64,000 nt of DNA from Tenacibaculum jejuense (GCF_900198195.1 NZ_LT899436.1:3687001-3751000); one strand, 5' to 3'; positions 8,786 through 18,280 are shown, counted from the first letter of the stretch. The notes: generated from the letters alone by a model not told the origin. Made by a program: numbers and translations.

Positions 8786-9418
8786 TTATTTTTTTGAAAA
8801 TGCTAACTTAATTCCTAAGGCAATAAAAATACTCCCTGTGATTTTGTTTAGCCATAACTTGAAATTATGATTTTTACGAATACGACTTGATAATTGAGAT
8901 GAAAATATTGCCAATAGTAAGCACCACAATGTACCTGTGATTAAAAAAGTAACACCTAAAATTAAGAATGATAAAGATGTATTATAATAATCTGGATTGA
9001 TAAACTGTGGCAAAAAAGCCAAGAAGAACAATGCAACTTTAGGATTTAAAATGTTAGTTAGTATACCTGAAAGGTAAATCTTCTTATAATTAATTGTTTC
9101 TTGTTTTTGAATAATTTCAAAATCATTTGAACTTTTACTAAAAAAGGATTTTAAACCTAAATAAATCAAATACGCAGCTCCTAGATATTTCACTATTAGA
9201 AAAGCTATAGCAGACTTAGCTAAAATAATAGACAAACCTAATGTTGCAAATATCACATGAAATAAAGCTCCAGTAGTAATTCCTAAAGCAGATAAGATTC
9301 CTGCTTTTTTTCCTTGAGCAATACTCCTACCCAAAATATACATGGTATCTGCACTAGGTGTTATGTTTAATATAATACCTGCAATTAGAAAGGTTTCAAA
9401 GTTTATGATTCCAAACAT
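8786..9418 (-). CDS. LysE/RhtB family amino-acid exporter
   Basis: A 210-residue inner-membrane protein with about six hydrophobic helices. The N-terminal sequence has the LysE-family pattern (PSADTMYILGRSIAQGKKAG near residues 20-39), followed by GITTGALFHV and KYLGAAYLIYLGLKSF. The NPKVALFFLAFLPQF block near residue 125 is also diagnostic of RhtB-type translocators. The family exports amino acids such as homoserine, threonine or lysine; the substrate cannot be read from sequence. Transcribed singly between a lipoprotein gene and rimO. Confidence 0.88.
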   Translation of the reverse strand: MFGIINFETFLIAGIILNITPSADTMYILGRSIAQGKKAGILSALGITTGALFHVIFATLGLSIILAKSAIAFLIVKYLGAAYLIYLGLKSFFSKSSNDFEIIQKQETINYKKIYLSGILTNILNPKVALFFLAFLPQFINPDYYNTSLSFLILGVTFLITGTLWCLLLAIFSSQLSSRIRKNHNFKLWLNKITGSIFIALGIKLAFSKK

Positions 9419-9541
9419 TCTTTAGAGATTTAAGATGATACATTAAAAGTAATTTACTTTCTCTTATCTTCTAAAAAATTAGCATCAATAATATCTTTCT
9501 ATTTATAACAAAAGAATATCTTATTATTACTTTTTATTCAA

Positions 9542-10894
9542 TTATTTCTTTCTTTGATTTAAAGGAACAAAAGGTTCTTGTTTTACTGTTGGCGTACCAT
9601 ATAAATCAAAATCTCCTGCGTCATAGATTTCTACATCAATAAACTCTCCTAGTTTAATATAATGTTCCGTTGCATCAACAATAACATCGTTATCTACATC
9701 AGGTGAATCAAACTCTGTTCTTCCGTAATAATATTCTCCATCTTTTCTATCGAATAAACAGCGGAAAGTCTTTCCTATTTTTTCTTGATTTAATTCCCAA
9801 GAAATTTGACTTTGAACTTCCATGATTTCATTTACTCTACGGAATTTCACGTCAGCAGGAACATCATCTTCTAAAACATAAGCTCCTGTATTTTCTTCGT
9901 GAGAATATTCAAAAGCACCTAAACGCTCGAAACGCATTTCTTCAACCCAATCTTTTAACTCTTGGAATTGCTCTTCTGTTTCCCCTGGATATCCAACAAT
10001 TAATGTCGTACGAATTGCCATATTTGGAACAAACTCTCTAAACTTATGAATTAAGCTTGTTGTTTTTTCGTGAGTTGTTCCACGTTTCATCGATTTTAAA
10101 ATCTCTGTATTGATATGTTGTAATGGAATATCTAAGTAATTACAAACTTTAGGTTCTGTTTTCATTACTTCTAATACATCCATTGGAAATCCTGTTGGAA
10201 ATGCATAATGTAAACGAATCCACTCTATTCCATCAACTTTTACTAACGCTCTTAATAAATCTGCTAAAGCTCTTTTCTTATAGATATCTAATCCATAATA
10301 CGTTAAATCTTGAGCAATTAACATGATTTCTTTAATTCCATTTGCTGCTAACTTTGTAGCTTCAATCACTAAATCTTCAATTGGTGTAGATTTATGTTTT
10401 CCTCGCATTAATGGAATTGCACAAAACGAACACGGACGATCACAACCTTCTGCGATTTTTAAATATGCATAGTGCTTTGGTGTTGTTGTTAAACGCTCAC
10501 CGATTAATTCGTGTTTGTAATCTGCCTCTAAAACTTTTAAAAGATTTGGCAGATCGTGTGTACCAAAATATTGATCTACATTCGTAATCTCTTTTTCTAA
10601 ATCTGGCTTATAACGTTCGCTCAAACAACCAGAAACAAAAACTTTATCTACTTCTCCTCTTTCCTTTTTTTGCGCATAATGTAAAATGGTATCAACACTT
10701 TCTTCTTTGGCTTTACCTATAAATCCACAAGTGTTAATAACTACAATATTCCCATCATCTTCAGGATCTTCATGCACAACATTTTTACCATTAGCTTTTA
10801 ATTGTCCCATTAACACTTCACTATCGTAAACGTTTTTAGAACACCCTAAGGTAACCACATTGATCTTATTCTGCTTTGTAGATTTTGTACGCAT
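9542..10894 (-). CDS. rimO: Ribosomal protein S12 methylthiotransferase RimO
   Basis: This 450-residue radical SAM enzyme methylthiolates the conserved aspartate of ribosomal protein S12 (beta-methylthio-Asp). The N-terminal UPF0004 domain carries the three auxiliary-cluster cysteines: LGCSKN (C18), NTCGF (C56) and SGC (C90). The radical SAM motif CDRPCSFC gives C151, C155 and C158. A TRAM domain ends the protein. LGCSKNVYDSE and AEGCDRPCSFCAIP favour RimO over MiaB. The length is normal. It lies 48 nt after the amidase gene on the same strand, and TAATTTTG at 10917-10924 could serve as its own -7 element. Confidence 0.95.
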   Translation of the reverse strand: MRTKSTKQNKINVVTLGCSKNVYDSEVLMGQLKANGKNVVHEDPEDDGNIVVINTCGFIGKAKEESVDTILHYAQKKERGEVDKVFVSGCLSERYKPDLEKEITNVDQYFGTHDLPNLLKVLEADYKHELIGERLTTTPKHYAYLKIAEGCDRPCSFCAIPLMRGKHKSTPIEDLVIEATKLAANGIKEIMLIAQDLTYYGLDIYKKRALADLLRALVKVDGIEWIRLHYAFPTGFPMDVLEVMKTEPKVCNYLDIPLQHINTEILKSMKRGTTHEKTTSLIHKFREFVPNMAIRTTLIVGYPGETEEQFQELKDWVEEMRFERLGAFEYSHEENTGAYVLEDDVPADVKFRRVNEIMEVQSQISWELNQEKIGKTFRCLFDRKDGEYYYGRTEFDSPDVDNDVIVDATEHYIKLGEFIDVEIYDAGDFDLYGTPTVKQEPFVPLNQRKK

Positions 10895-10942
10895 CTATCT
10901 AAAATTTTAAGGTGTGCAAAATTATGATTTATTCGTCATAAA

Positions 10943-12583
10943 TCACTCATAGTCTTTAGGTAATTTTCTTGCTTTCGTTAATTTTTCAAAAGCCATACCT
11001 AATGATAATAATTTAAATTCTGATTTTGGTAATCCAATGAAAGTTAAATTAATAGGTTCTCCTGTTTCTTTATATCCCATCGGTATTGTTAAATTAGGAT
11101 ATTCTGCAACAGCAGAATATGCAGCATGATAATTATTAATAGAAAGAATAGCATCTAATTGATCTTTTTCAAAAACTTTATAAAAGGTTAATCCTGCTTT
11201 CTTTAAATTAGATTTAACTTTAGCAAATTCTTCTGTAGTTGTTGAATCTTTTACAATTCCTTCAAATAATTGTTGGCCGTAAGGTGCTCTTAATAAAGAA
11301 TCTTTACTATTAAAAGCAACTAAATCTTTTACCGTTTTATCTGTTATATTTTTATCTGCTAAATACTTTGGTAAATCATGTTTCATATCTATGTTTAATA
11401 GTGTTAAGAAACCTTGTAAACTAGTTTGTTCTGGTGCTATTTCAACAATTGAAGCTCCTGCTGATTTTATATTATCTATTGTTCTCTTGTAAATAGAATC
11501 ATTTAATAATGCTGTAAAAACTCCTAATCTTTTTCCTTCTAAACTTTGCGTTTTAAACTGCTTTTCGTCTTCAGTTAGTTCAAACGATTTTTGATCTGAT
11601 GTGTCTTTTCCTAATAAAGCCCTCAGTAAAATATGGCTATCTACCACATTTTTTGTCATTGGCCCGGGCGTGTCTAATGTACTCGATATTGGAACAATTC
11701 CTGAACGACTTAATAAACCAATTGTAGGTTTTAATCCAACTACCGAATTCTGACTTGATGGTGAAGTTATTGATCCTGCTGTTTCTGTTCCTATAGTTGC
11801 TACGGCATAATTTACAGCAGTTGCGACACCACTTCCTGAACTTGAACCTCCTGTTTCAAATATTTTTCTTCCATATGGATTTAAAGTTTGACCGCCAATA
11901 GCACTATATCCTAACGGACAACCAGAACAGAAATAATATGCCCATTCACTTAAATTAACCTTTCCTAAAATTAAAGCTCCATTGGCTTTTAATTGTTTTG
12001 TAATAAAAGCATCATTGGTTTTATTATTCTTTAAAGCAAAAGCTCCTGCTGTAGTTGGTAGATTTTCTGTATTGATATTATCTTTTAATAAAATTGGCAT
12101 TCCAAATACAGACTCATTCGCAACTGTTCGTTGTTTTAATTCTTTATCTTTTTCTTTTGCCTCCGCTATTACTTTAGGATTCAAACTAATAATCGCATTT
12201 AAATATTTTGTTGAATCACTTTCAAACTTTCTAATTCTATATAAATAAAATAATGTAAGTTTTTCATACGTTAACTTTCCATCTTTAATTGATTGCTGAA
12301 TTGAAGGAATTGATTGTTCCAAGATTATTGGTTTTAAACTCTGGTAATTTTCTTTTGAGAATTGCGCTAATTCTTTTTGAAAAGGTTCAAATACCTCATT
12401 CATATCTATAAATTTAGATTGAAGTAATTTGAATTTCATTCTTGAGTTTTCATGATTCTGTTGTTCAGCTATTTCAGTAGTTTCGTCATACTTCTTAAAA
12501 TATTGAATTGCTTTTTTTTCTTGTTCTTTACAGCCAGTTAAAATAAAAATTGAAATAACTAGCAGGGTTATTATGTGTTTCAC
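10943..12583 (-). CDS. Amidase-signature lipoprotein hydrolase
   Basis: A 546-residue protein with a lipoprotein signal ending FILTGC (Cys about 18), so it should act in the periplasm or at the outer membrane rather than as cytoplasmic GatA. The amidase-signature core is present: the catalytic Lys in ILLKDN, the glycine/serine stretch GGSSSGSG with the cis-Ser, and the nucleophile Ser in GTETAGSI. The family hydrolyses amides by a Ser-cisSer-Lys triad. An N-terminal helical extension of about 80 residues precedes the fold, as in other exported Bacteroidota amidases. The substrate is unknown. It lies directly upstream of rimO. Confidence 0.87.
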   Translation of the reverse strand: MKHIITLLVISIFILTGCKEQEKKAIQYFKKYDETTEIAEQQNHENSRMKFKLLQSKFIDMNEVFEPFQKELAQFSKENYQSLKPIILEQSIPSIQQSIKDGKLTYEKLTLFYLYRIRKFESDSTKYLNAIISLNPKVIAEAKEKDKELKQRTVANESVFGMPILLKDNINTENLPTTAGAFALKNNKTNDAFITKQLKANGALILGKVNLSEWAYYFCSGCPLGYSAIGGQTLNPYGRKIFETGGSSSGSGVATAVNYAVATIGTETAGSITSPSSQNSVVGLKPTIGLLSRSGIVPISSTLDTPGPMTKNVVDSHILLRALLGKDTSDQKSFELTEDEKQFKTQSLEGKRLGVFTALLNDSIYKRTIDNIKSAGASIVEIAPEQTSLQGFLTLLNIDMKHDLPKYLADKNITDKTVKDLVAFNSKDSLLRAPYGQQLFEGIVKDSTTTEEFAKVKSNLKKAGLTFYKVFEKDQLDAILSINNYHAAYSAVAEYPNLTIPMGYKETGEPINLTFIGLPKSEFKLLSLGMAFEKLTKARKLPKDYE

Positions 12584-12746
12584 GAAGTTGTGTTTTGTAG
12601 ATTTATTGAATATGATAAAGATATGAATAATTTAAATCCTTTAAAATCGCTTGAGAATAGGCTTTTACTGAATAATTTATTTACTATTTAATTTATAATA
12701 TAAATAAACCTTGGCTATATTTTTGATAGCTTTAACCAAAAAACTA

Positions 12747-13520
12747 ATGAATCAACTTAATCCTTCTATAAAACATCATACTCTCGTTGGAATATTTATT
12801 GGGATTTGGATTTGGATTTTCACCTTCTATATAAAACCTTTTGATGGCACTACTGGAGATTATACATGGTGGACTTTTTTAAGTATTGGCTTTAGTCTCA
12901 TTGCATTTATGTGTTATTTTGTTACATCAATGTTACAAGATTCTATATATCGGATAAACTATAAATGGAATGTAATCTTTGAAGTACTATCAATTCTTTT
13001 CTTTCTCTCAATAAATTTAATATTTAGCTATTTATATTATAAAAGTCCGTTTTTGTATGGTATTTTAACATTTAGTGAGTTTTTTTATGCTACCTTAAAA
13101 TCTACAATCATCTTTACTCCTATCATTATTTTTGCTCGAAGTTTAACTCTAAAGTTTCTTCCAGAAGAAAAAGAAATCATTACAACTTCTATCCCAGAAA
13201 AAATAGAGAAGAAAATAACTATTCGAGGAGAATATAAATTAGATATTTTAAAAATTAAAGCTTCAGATTTAGTTTGTATTTCAAAATCTCAAAATTATGT
13301 TGAAGTCTTTTTTATTGAAAATAATTCAATTCAATCAAAACTGATTAGGTCTTCTTTAAAGAAAATAAACTCAGAGATATCTTTTTTAATACAAGTACAT
13401 CGTTCGCATTTAATTAATCCGTCACACTTTAAATCTTGGAAAGACTCAAATACTATTTTACTTACACAAATTGAAATTCCTATTTCTAAAAACTATAAAA
13501 ATAATCTTTCAGCTATATAA
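12747..13520 (+). CDS. Membrane-anchored LytTR-family transcriptional regulator
   Basis: A 257-residue protein read from ATG 12747; the frame could begin at TTG 12711, but the ATG gives a normal N-terminus. Four hydrophobic segments occupy residues 12-140. The C-terminal 100 residues are a LytTR DNA-binding domain, with ASDLVCISKSQNYVEVFF and LIQVHRSHLINPSHFKSW. There is no receiver domain, so it is not a standard response regulator. Signals would come through the membrane part or partners. It precedes the serine hydrolase gene by 109 nt on the same strand and may regulate it; that link is inference. Confidence 0.85.
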   Translation: MNQLNPSIKHHTLVGIFIGIWIWIFTFYIKPFDGTTGDYTWWTFLSIGFSLIAFMCYFVTSMLQDSIYRINYKWNVIFEVLSILFFLSINLIFSYLYYKSPFLYGILTFSEFFYATLKSTIIFTPIIIFARSLTLKFLPEEKEIITTSIPEKIEKKITIRGEYKLDILKIKASDLVCISKSQNYVEVFFIENNSIQSKLIRSSLKKINSEISFLIQVHRSHLINPSHFKSWKDSNTILLTQIEIPISKNYKNNLSAI

Positions 13521-13629
13521 GTTTCGCACCTAAAAACTGTTATTTAACACCTAAACCCCTCTTAACTAATCATAAATAAATTCATAGATATACTTTTAGC
13601 TCGTTAAAAATTAAAAACTAATTTATTCT

Positions 13630-15004
13630 ATGAAAACTATCTTATTACTATTCTCTTTTTTAACTTTTACCTCTATATTCTCACAAAATGACTCATTACT
13701 TTCTCAAAAAAAGATTGATCAAATAAACGAATTCGTTCAAAGCAAAAGAGAGTATTACAATTCACCAAGTATAGCTGTAGCAATAACAGATGAAAACAAA
13801 ACCATTTACTTAAAACATTTTGGAAATGCTAAAAAAGGAGACAAATACTTAATTGGATCTAACACAAAATCTTTTACTGCATTACTTACACTTATTTTGG
13901 AAGAAAAAGGGGTATTGAATATTAATGATCCTGTACATAAATTCTTAGAATGGTTTACTTATAAAAACAAAAAAATCTCTGATAAGGTTACAATTAAGGA
14001 TTTACTGCAGCATACCTCTGGAATAAGTACCGAGATAGGAAACACTTTTTTAGAAAATAATAGTGATTTTGATTATACTCAATATTACACTGAAGTACTA
14101 AAAGAAGTTGATTTAGTTGATTCTCCAGAATTACGTTATGAATATTCTAATGCAAATTACAGATTATTAGGTTTAATAATCGAAAATGCAACTGGTAAAA
14201 GTTATAAAGAATGTTTAGAAATTTATATTACTAAACCTATGAATTTAGATGACACATCAGCTAGCATAACTCCAAAATTAATCGATAGTTATCAATATTT
14301 CTTATACTATCCTAATATAAAATTTAACAAGAGTTTTCATCGTCAAGAAATTCCTTCAGGATTAATATCGAGTTCAGCAAATGACATGTCTAGCTATTTA
14401 AGGAATTTGATGAATAGCTATAATGATAACACAAATTCTACTTTAAATAGTAATTCTATCAAACGATTGTTTACTGCAAATGAAAAATCTAATTATAGAT
14501 TTGGATGGCGAATTATTAATGATATATTTTATCATTACGGGACAAACAAAAGCTTTGAATCTAGCATGTATATACTGCCTTCTATTAATAAGGCTATCGT
14601 TGTATTAATTAATTCAAACCAAGCTCCCGATGGCGAAATTATTGATGGTATAGCAAGCATTTTATTAAACCAAAAATTTAATAATAAATCATCTTTCCAA
14701 TATTACAGAAATTTACCGTTTATTGTTTTTGTTTTGGCATTTATCTTCTTATTCCAATTTATGAAGTGGAAAAGATTAAAATTTCCAATACAGTTTTCTA
14801 AAAAAAATACGACCTAATTTATTCTTAATTTTAGGACTAATTATATGTATTACTTTTATAAATATTTTTCCTAAACTTAATGGAGTAGATTTAAAAACTG
14901 CTGTACAGTTTGATCCTGCAAGTGGATATAGTTTAATTCTTATTTCGCTTTTTTTATCACTAACGTTTCTGCTAAACTATTTTTCTAAAACAGTAAAAAC
15001 ATAA
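13630..15004 (+). pseudogene. Class C beta-lactamase-like serine hydrolase with 3' frameshift
   Basis: The intact frame (13630-14817, 395 residues) has a signal peptide ending IFSQ and a beta-lactamase/penicillin-binding fold: SNTK at 77-80 (nucleophile and base), YSN at 172-174, and one membrane helix near residue 370. It stops soon after an A8 run at 14800-14807. In the +1 frame, coding continues without a stop from the run to TAA 15002-15004. That tail of about 65 residues reads NLFLILGLIICITFI, a loop and then YSLILISLFLSLTFLLNYF, so it has two more membrane helices. Seven As would restore one protein of about 457 residues. The catalytic domain is complete, so the truncated form may still work. 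A sequencing error, real mutation or slippage cannot be told apart here. Confidence 0.8.
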
Positions 15005-15017
15005 AATAATTAAACTA

Positions 15018-15053
15018 AAAAAAGCTACTTTCTGCATCGAAAGTAGCTTTTTT
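15018..15053. terminator. Bidirectional terminator between serine hydrolase and ftsY
   Basis: A 14-base inverted repeat (15018-15031 with 15040-15053, core AGCTACTTT / AAAGTAGCT) flanked by A and T runs, so it can work on both strands. Confidence 0.8.
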
Positions 15054-15073
15054 GATATTGACTATAAGTGTGT

Positions 15074-16027
15074 TTATTTAAAGAAACTATCTACAAATTC
15101 ATATTTATTAAATACTTGTAAATCATCGATTCCTTCACCAACACCAATATATTTTACAGGAATTTGGAATTGATCAGAGATTCCAATCACAACTCCACCT
15201 TTTGCGGTTCCATCTAATTTTGTAACTGCTAAAGAAGTTACTTCTGTTGCCTTAGTAAACTGTTTTGCTTGTTCAAATGCATTCTGACCAGTTGAGCCAT
15301 CTAAAACTAATAATACATCATGCGGAGCATCTCCTACTACTTTTTGCATTACGCGTTTAATCTTAGTCAACTCATTCATTAAGTTCACTTTGTTATGTAA
15401 ACGTCCAGCTGTATCAATAATAATCACATCTGCACCTTGATTTACTCCTGATTCTAATGTATCAAAAGCTACAGAAGCAGGATCTGATCCCATTTCTTGA
15501 CGAATAATAGGAACATCAACTCTGTCTGCCCAAACTTGCAATTGATCTATTGCTGCTGCTCTAAATGTATCTGCTGCACCTAAAACAACTTTTAAACCTT
15601 TCTTTTTAAATTGAGATGCTAGTTTACCAATAGTTGTAGTTTTTCCTACTCCATTTACTCCAACAACCATTAAAACATATGGTTTTTTATTCTCTGGAAT
15701 TGTAAAATCAGTTTCATCTCCAATATTCGTTTCAGAAAGCAATCCTGCAATTTCTTCACGTAATATTTTATTTAATTCTTCGGTTCCTAAATATTTATCT
15801 TTAGCTACACGCTCTTCAATTCTTTCAATAATCTTTAAAGTAGTATTCACTCCTACGTCAGAAGATACTAAAACCTCCTCAAGATTATCCAATACATCAT
15901 CATCTACCTTAGATTTTCCAGCAACCGCTTTAGACAATTTAGAGAAAAAACTTTCTTTAGATTTTTCTAACCCTTTGTCTAAAGTTTCTTTTTTCTCCTT
16001 CGAGAATATTTTTTTAAAAAAACTCAT
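15074..16027 (-). CDS. ftsY: Signal recognition particle receptor FtsY
   Basis: A 317-residue SRP-type GTPase that docks SRP-ribosome complexes at the inner membrane. Visible motifs in order: the helical N domain, the P-loop GVNGVGKTT (near 123-131), the DTFRAAA box, DTAGR (G3), TKLDGTAKGG (G4) and a C-terminal GVGEGIDDLQVF. The acidic A domain of proteobacterial FtsY is missing; a short lysine-rich N-terminus replaces it, as is usual in Bacteroidota. It follows the DUF4295 gene and is separated from it by a hairpin and its own promoter. Confidence 0.96.
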   Translation of the reverse strand: MSFFKKIFSKEKKETLDKGLEKSKESFFSKLSKAVAGKSKVDDDVLDNLEEVLVSSDVGVNTTLKIIERIEERVAKDKYLGTEELNKILREEIAGLLSETNIGDETDFTIPENKKPYVLMVVGVNGVGKTTTIGKLASQFKKKGLKVVLGAADTFRAAAIDQLQVWADRVDVPIIRQEMGSDPASVAFDTLESGVNQGADVIIIDTAGRLHNKVNLMNELTKIKRVMQKVVGDAPHDVLLVLDGSTGQNAFEQAKQFTKATEVTSLAVTKLDGTAKGGVVIGISDQFQIPVKYIGVGEGIDDLQVFNKYEFVDSFFK

Positions 16028-16130
16028 AGTTAACAGTTATAGTCGTAATAGTTTGGTGTAAAAAATCGTACCAGTATCAAAATTCAGTCAAAATGTCATT
16101 CTATTTTGCTTTATACCAATAGACTTTCTT

Positions 16131-16158
16131 CAAAAATACATCTTTTTAGCATATACAA
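16131..16158 (-). promoter_or_regulatory. ftsY promoter (TTG-N17-TATTTTTG)
   Basis: On the minus strand, -33 TTG lies at 16158-16156 and -7 TATTTTTG at 16138-16131, about 104 nt before the ftsY ATG. The -33 element abuts the upstream terminator stem. Confidence 0.55.
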
Positions 16159-16192
16159 AAAAAGCTACTTTCATAATGAAAGCAGCTTTTTT
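16157..16192 (-). terminator. Terminator after the DUF4295 gene
   Basis: Arms at 16157-16173 and 16177-16192 pair with one wobble (AGCTACTTTCA with TGAAAGCAGCT). On the minus strand a T run follows. It lies 19 nt after the DUF4295 stop. Confidence 0.75.
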
Positions 16193-16210
16193 GTAAACTG
16201 TATACAAGAA

Positions 16211-16363
16211 TTACTTTTTTGCTAAAAAGTCGTTAACTTGTGTAGGGTCCATAATAGCTTCAACAAAAGAGTAAGCACCAGACTTAGGTGACTTTACCAT
16301 TTTGATAGCCTTAGTTAGTCTTTTAGAACCTGTTTGTAACGTTGCTACTGATTTCTTTGCCAT
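16211..16363 (-). CDS. DUF4295 family small basic protein
   Basis: A 50-residue gene reading MAKKSVATLQTGSKRLTKAI at its start and ending NDFLAKK. It matches the DUF4295 family, a small lysine-rich protein found almost only in Bacteroidota and regularly encoded after rpmB and rpmG. Lysine content and position suggest a ribosome- or RNA-associated role, but none is established to my knowledge. It starts 41 nt after the rpmG stop and is part of the rpmB-rpmG-DUF4295 operon, which ends at the hairpin 16157-16192. Confidence 0.9.
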   Translation of the reverse strand: MAKKSVATLQTGSKRLTKAIKMVKSPKSGAYSFVEAIMDPTQVNDFLAKK

Positions 16364-16404
16364 GACCTATAGGGTATTTGACGTTTTATAACTAAAACCT
16401 CTTA

Positions 16405-16587
16405 TTATTTAATTTCTTTGTGAACTGTCATCTTCTTTAAGATTGGATTAAATTTCTTTAATTCCATTCTATCAGGAGTATTCTTTTTATTCTTAGTCGT
16501 GATGTAACGAGAAGTTCCTGGTTGACCAGAAGCTTTATGCTCAGTACATTCTAATATAACTTGAACTCTGTTTCCTTTTTTTGCCAT
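16405..16587 (-). CDS. rpmG: 50S ribosomal protein L33
   Basis: A 60-residue protein with the L33 pattern: [39 protein letters not shown] and a lysine-rich end. Only one of the zinc-ribbon cysteines remains (ECTEH), so this is a C-minus, zinc-independent L33, as is common in Bacteroidota. It lies 26 nt after rpmB and 41 nt before the DUF4295 gene. Confidence 0.97.
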   Translation of the reverse strand: MAKKGNRVQVILECTEHKASGQPGTSRYITTKNKKNTPDRMELKKFNPILKKMTVHKEIK

Positions 16588-16613
16588 CTCTCTAATACTT
16601 TATCTAGAAGTAA

Positions 16614-16853
16614 TTACTTTGTTAAGAAACCTTTTTCTCTAGCTTCTTTAATTACAGCTGTAATTCCTTTTTTGTTAATGTTTTTTAATGCAGAAGCAGA
16701 TACTTTTAATGTTACCCATTTATCTTCTTCTGGAATATAGAAACGCTTAGTCATTAAATTAGCGTTGAATTTTCTCTTTGTTCTGTTTAAAGCGTGAGAT
16801 ACATTATTACCTACCATCGCTTTTTTTCCTGTTAATTCACAAACTCTAGACAT
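16614..16853 (-). CDS. rpmB: 50S ribosomal protein L28
   Basis: A 79-residue L28 with [17 protein letters not shown] at the N-terminus, then [11 protein letters not shown] and [16 protein letters not shown] at the end. The length fits the short Bacteroidota form. It is first in the operon rpmB-rpmG-DUF4295, driven by the promoter at 16892-16923. Confidence 0.97.
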   Translation of the reverse strand: MSRVCELTGKKAMVGNNVSHALNRTKRKFNANLMTKRFYIPEEDKWVTLKVSASALKNINKKGITAVIKEAREKGFLTK

Positions 16854-16891
16854 CTTCTTGACAGTTTTTGTTGTTATTTCTAAACGAGGTG

Positions 16892-16923
16892 CAAATATAC
16901 GTATTTTAAACTCAATAAAACAA
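16892..16923 (-). promoter_or_regulatory. rpmB operon promoter (TTG-N21-TATATTTG)
   Basis: On the minus strand, TTG at 16923-16921 and TATATTTG at 16899-16892 are 21 nt apart, about 39 nt before the rpmB start. Both elements match the Bacteroidota consensus. Confidence 0.65.
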
Positions 16924-16940
16924 ACTATATAAAATTAATT

Positions 16941-18182
16941 TTACATATTCTTTTGAAGCAAAAGCTCTAAAGCCTTATTTACTGTTTTGTTTATTACTTT
17001 TTCTCTAGGTTGTCCAAAATTAAATTCGTGAACTTCAACCTCTCCTCTGGAAGCTAAACCAATGTAAACCATTCCTACATCTTTATCATTATGATCTGTT
17101 GTTGGGCCTGCATTACCAGTAATTGAAATTGCATAATCTGTACCCAATTTTTCTAAAGCTGATTTTGCCATTGCTTCTGCAACTTCTTTACTAACTACGG
17201 AAAATTCATCAATTATAGATTTTGGAACATCCAACAATTTTTGCTTTAATTCAGAAGAATACACCACGAAACTTCCTTTAAAATATGTTGAAGAACCAGG
17301 AATTGATATTAAAGTAGATGCAATTTTTCCTCCTGTCATACTTTCGGCAGTTCCAATTGTTTTATTTTTTTCTTTCAAAAAATTCCCTACTAATTTTTCA
17401 ATTGTTAATCCTTCATCTAATCCAACAACTATGTCTGAAATTAAAACCGATAACTTTTTTACTTCTTCATTTAAAGTTTTAGTTACAAAATCAATATCAT
17501 TTCCTTTTGCACTTAATCGTAATCTTACTTTTCCGAAAGATGGTAGGTATGCTAACTTTATGTGATTTGGTAAGTTATTCTCGAAATCTTCGATTTTTTC
17601 AGCAATTACACTCTCTCCTTGCCCGTAAGTGTGAATTGTCTTGTGTAATATATATGGTAAATCAAACTTTTCTTGAATTCGAGGTAAAACTTCATTTGTC
17701 ATTAAACCTTTCATCTCATAGGGTACTCCTGGTAACGAAACAAATACAGTTTCATTTTCATAAAACCACATTCCTGGAGCCGTACCATATATATTAGGTA
17801 AAAGTGTTGCCTTTGAAGGTAAATGTGCTTGATATTTTTGAACTTCATTAAAAGGATGATTCACCTTTTTGAATAATTGCTTGATATTTTCTATGACTTC
17901 TGGATACTCTATAATTTTATGATCATTAAAATATTCTGCTATTGTTTTTTTAGTAATATCATCTTTGGTTGGACCTAATCCTCCTGTTATAATGACAATA
18001 TCTACTCTATCTTGAGCTTCTTTTAATGCAGTTAAAATATGTTGTTTTTCATCTTGAATTGATGAAATTTGATATACCGATACTCCAATCTTATTTAACT
18101 CCTTTCCTATCCACTGTGAGTTTGTATCAACTATTTGTCCTATTAAGATTTCATCTCCAATTGTGATGATTTCTGCTTTCAT
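16941..18182 (-). CDS. cinA: CinA family nicotinamide-nucleotide amidohydrolase
   Basis: 413 residues from the ATG at 18182. A longer frame to 18212 exists, but the family start is MKAEIITIGDEILIGQIVD. The N-terminal domain (1-170) is the MoaB/MogA-like COG1058 domain with TGGLGPTKDDITKK and SLPGVPYEMKGLM. The C-terminal domain (about 255-413) is the CinA/PncC amidase with GTAESMTGGKIAS and ISITGNAGPTTDH. The protein hydrolyses deamidated or non-deamidated NMN (pyridine-nucleotide salvage) and, by the N-terminal domain, ADP-ribose-type substrates. TATTTTTG at 18302-18295 on the minus strand may be its -7 element. Confidence 0.93.
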   Translation of the reverse strand: MKAEIITIGDEILIGQIVDTNSQWIGKELNKIGVSVYQISSIQDEKQHILTALKEAQDRVDIVIITGGLGPTKDDITKKTIAEYFNDHKIIEYPEVIENIKQLFKKVNHPFNEVQKYQAHLPSKATLLPNIYGTAPGMWFYENETVFVSLPGVPYEMKGLMTNEVLPRIQEKFDLPYILHKTIHTYGQGESVIAEKIEDFENNLPNHIKLAYLPSFGKVRLRLSAKGNDIDFVTKTLNEEVKKLSVLISDIVVGLDEGLTIEKLVGNFLKEKNKTIGTAESMTGGKIASTLISIPGSSTYFKGSFVVYSSELKQKLLDVPKSIIDEFSVVSKEVAEAMAKSALEKLGTDYAISITGNAGPTTDHNDKDVGMVYIGLASRGEVEVHEFNFGQPREKVINKTVNKALELLLQKNM

Positions 18183-18249
18183 ATGTTTGATTCTATTTTT
18201 GATTTTCAGCAAATTGTATCCTAATTATTTATTAAACTTAGTTGTTTTC

Positions 18250-18280
18250 TTGTTTCGAAAACATTTCAAGAATACATTTG
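18250..18280 (+). promoter_or_regulatory. Promoter for the SDR/epimerase pair (TTG-N20-TACATTTG)
   Basis: TTG at 18250-18252 and TACATTTG at 18273-18280 have consensus spacing and face the SDR gene 120 nt downstream. This lies in the divergent gap shared with cinA, whose own -7 (18295-18302, minus) is close by, so the two promoters overlap back to back. Confidence 0.5.

Noticed and set aside
11982..12248. 88-codon plus-strand frame inside the amidase gene
   Set aside because: Antisense shadow of a well-supported amidase-signature gene; no homology visible.
17507..17797. 96-codon plus-strand frame inside cinA
   Set aside because: Antisense shadow of conserved cinA sequence.
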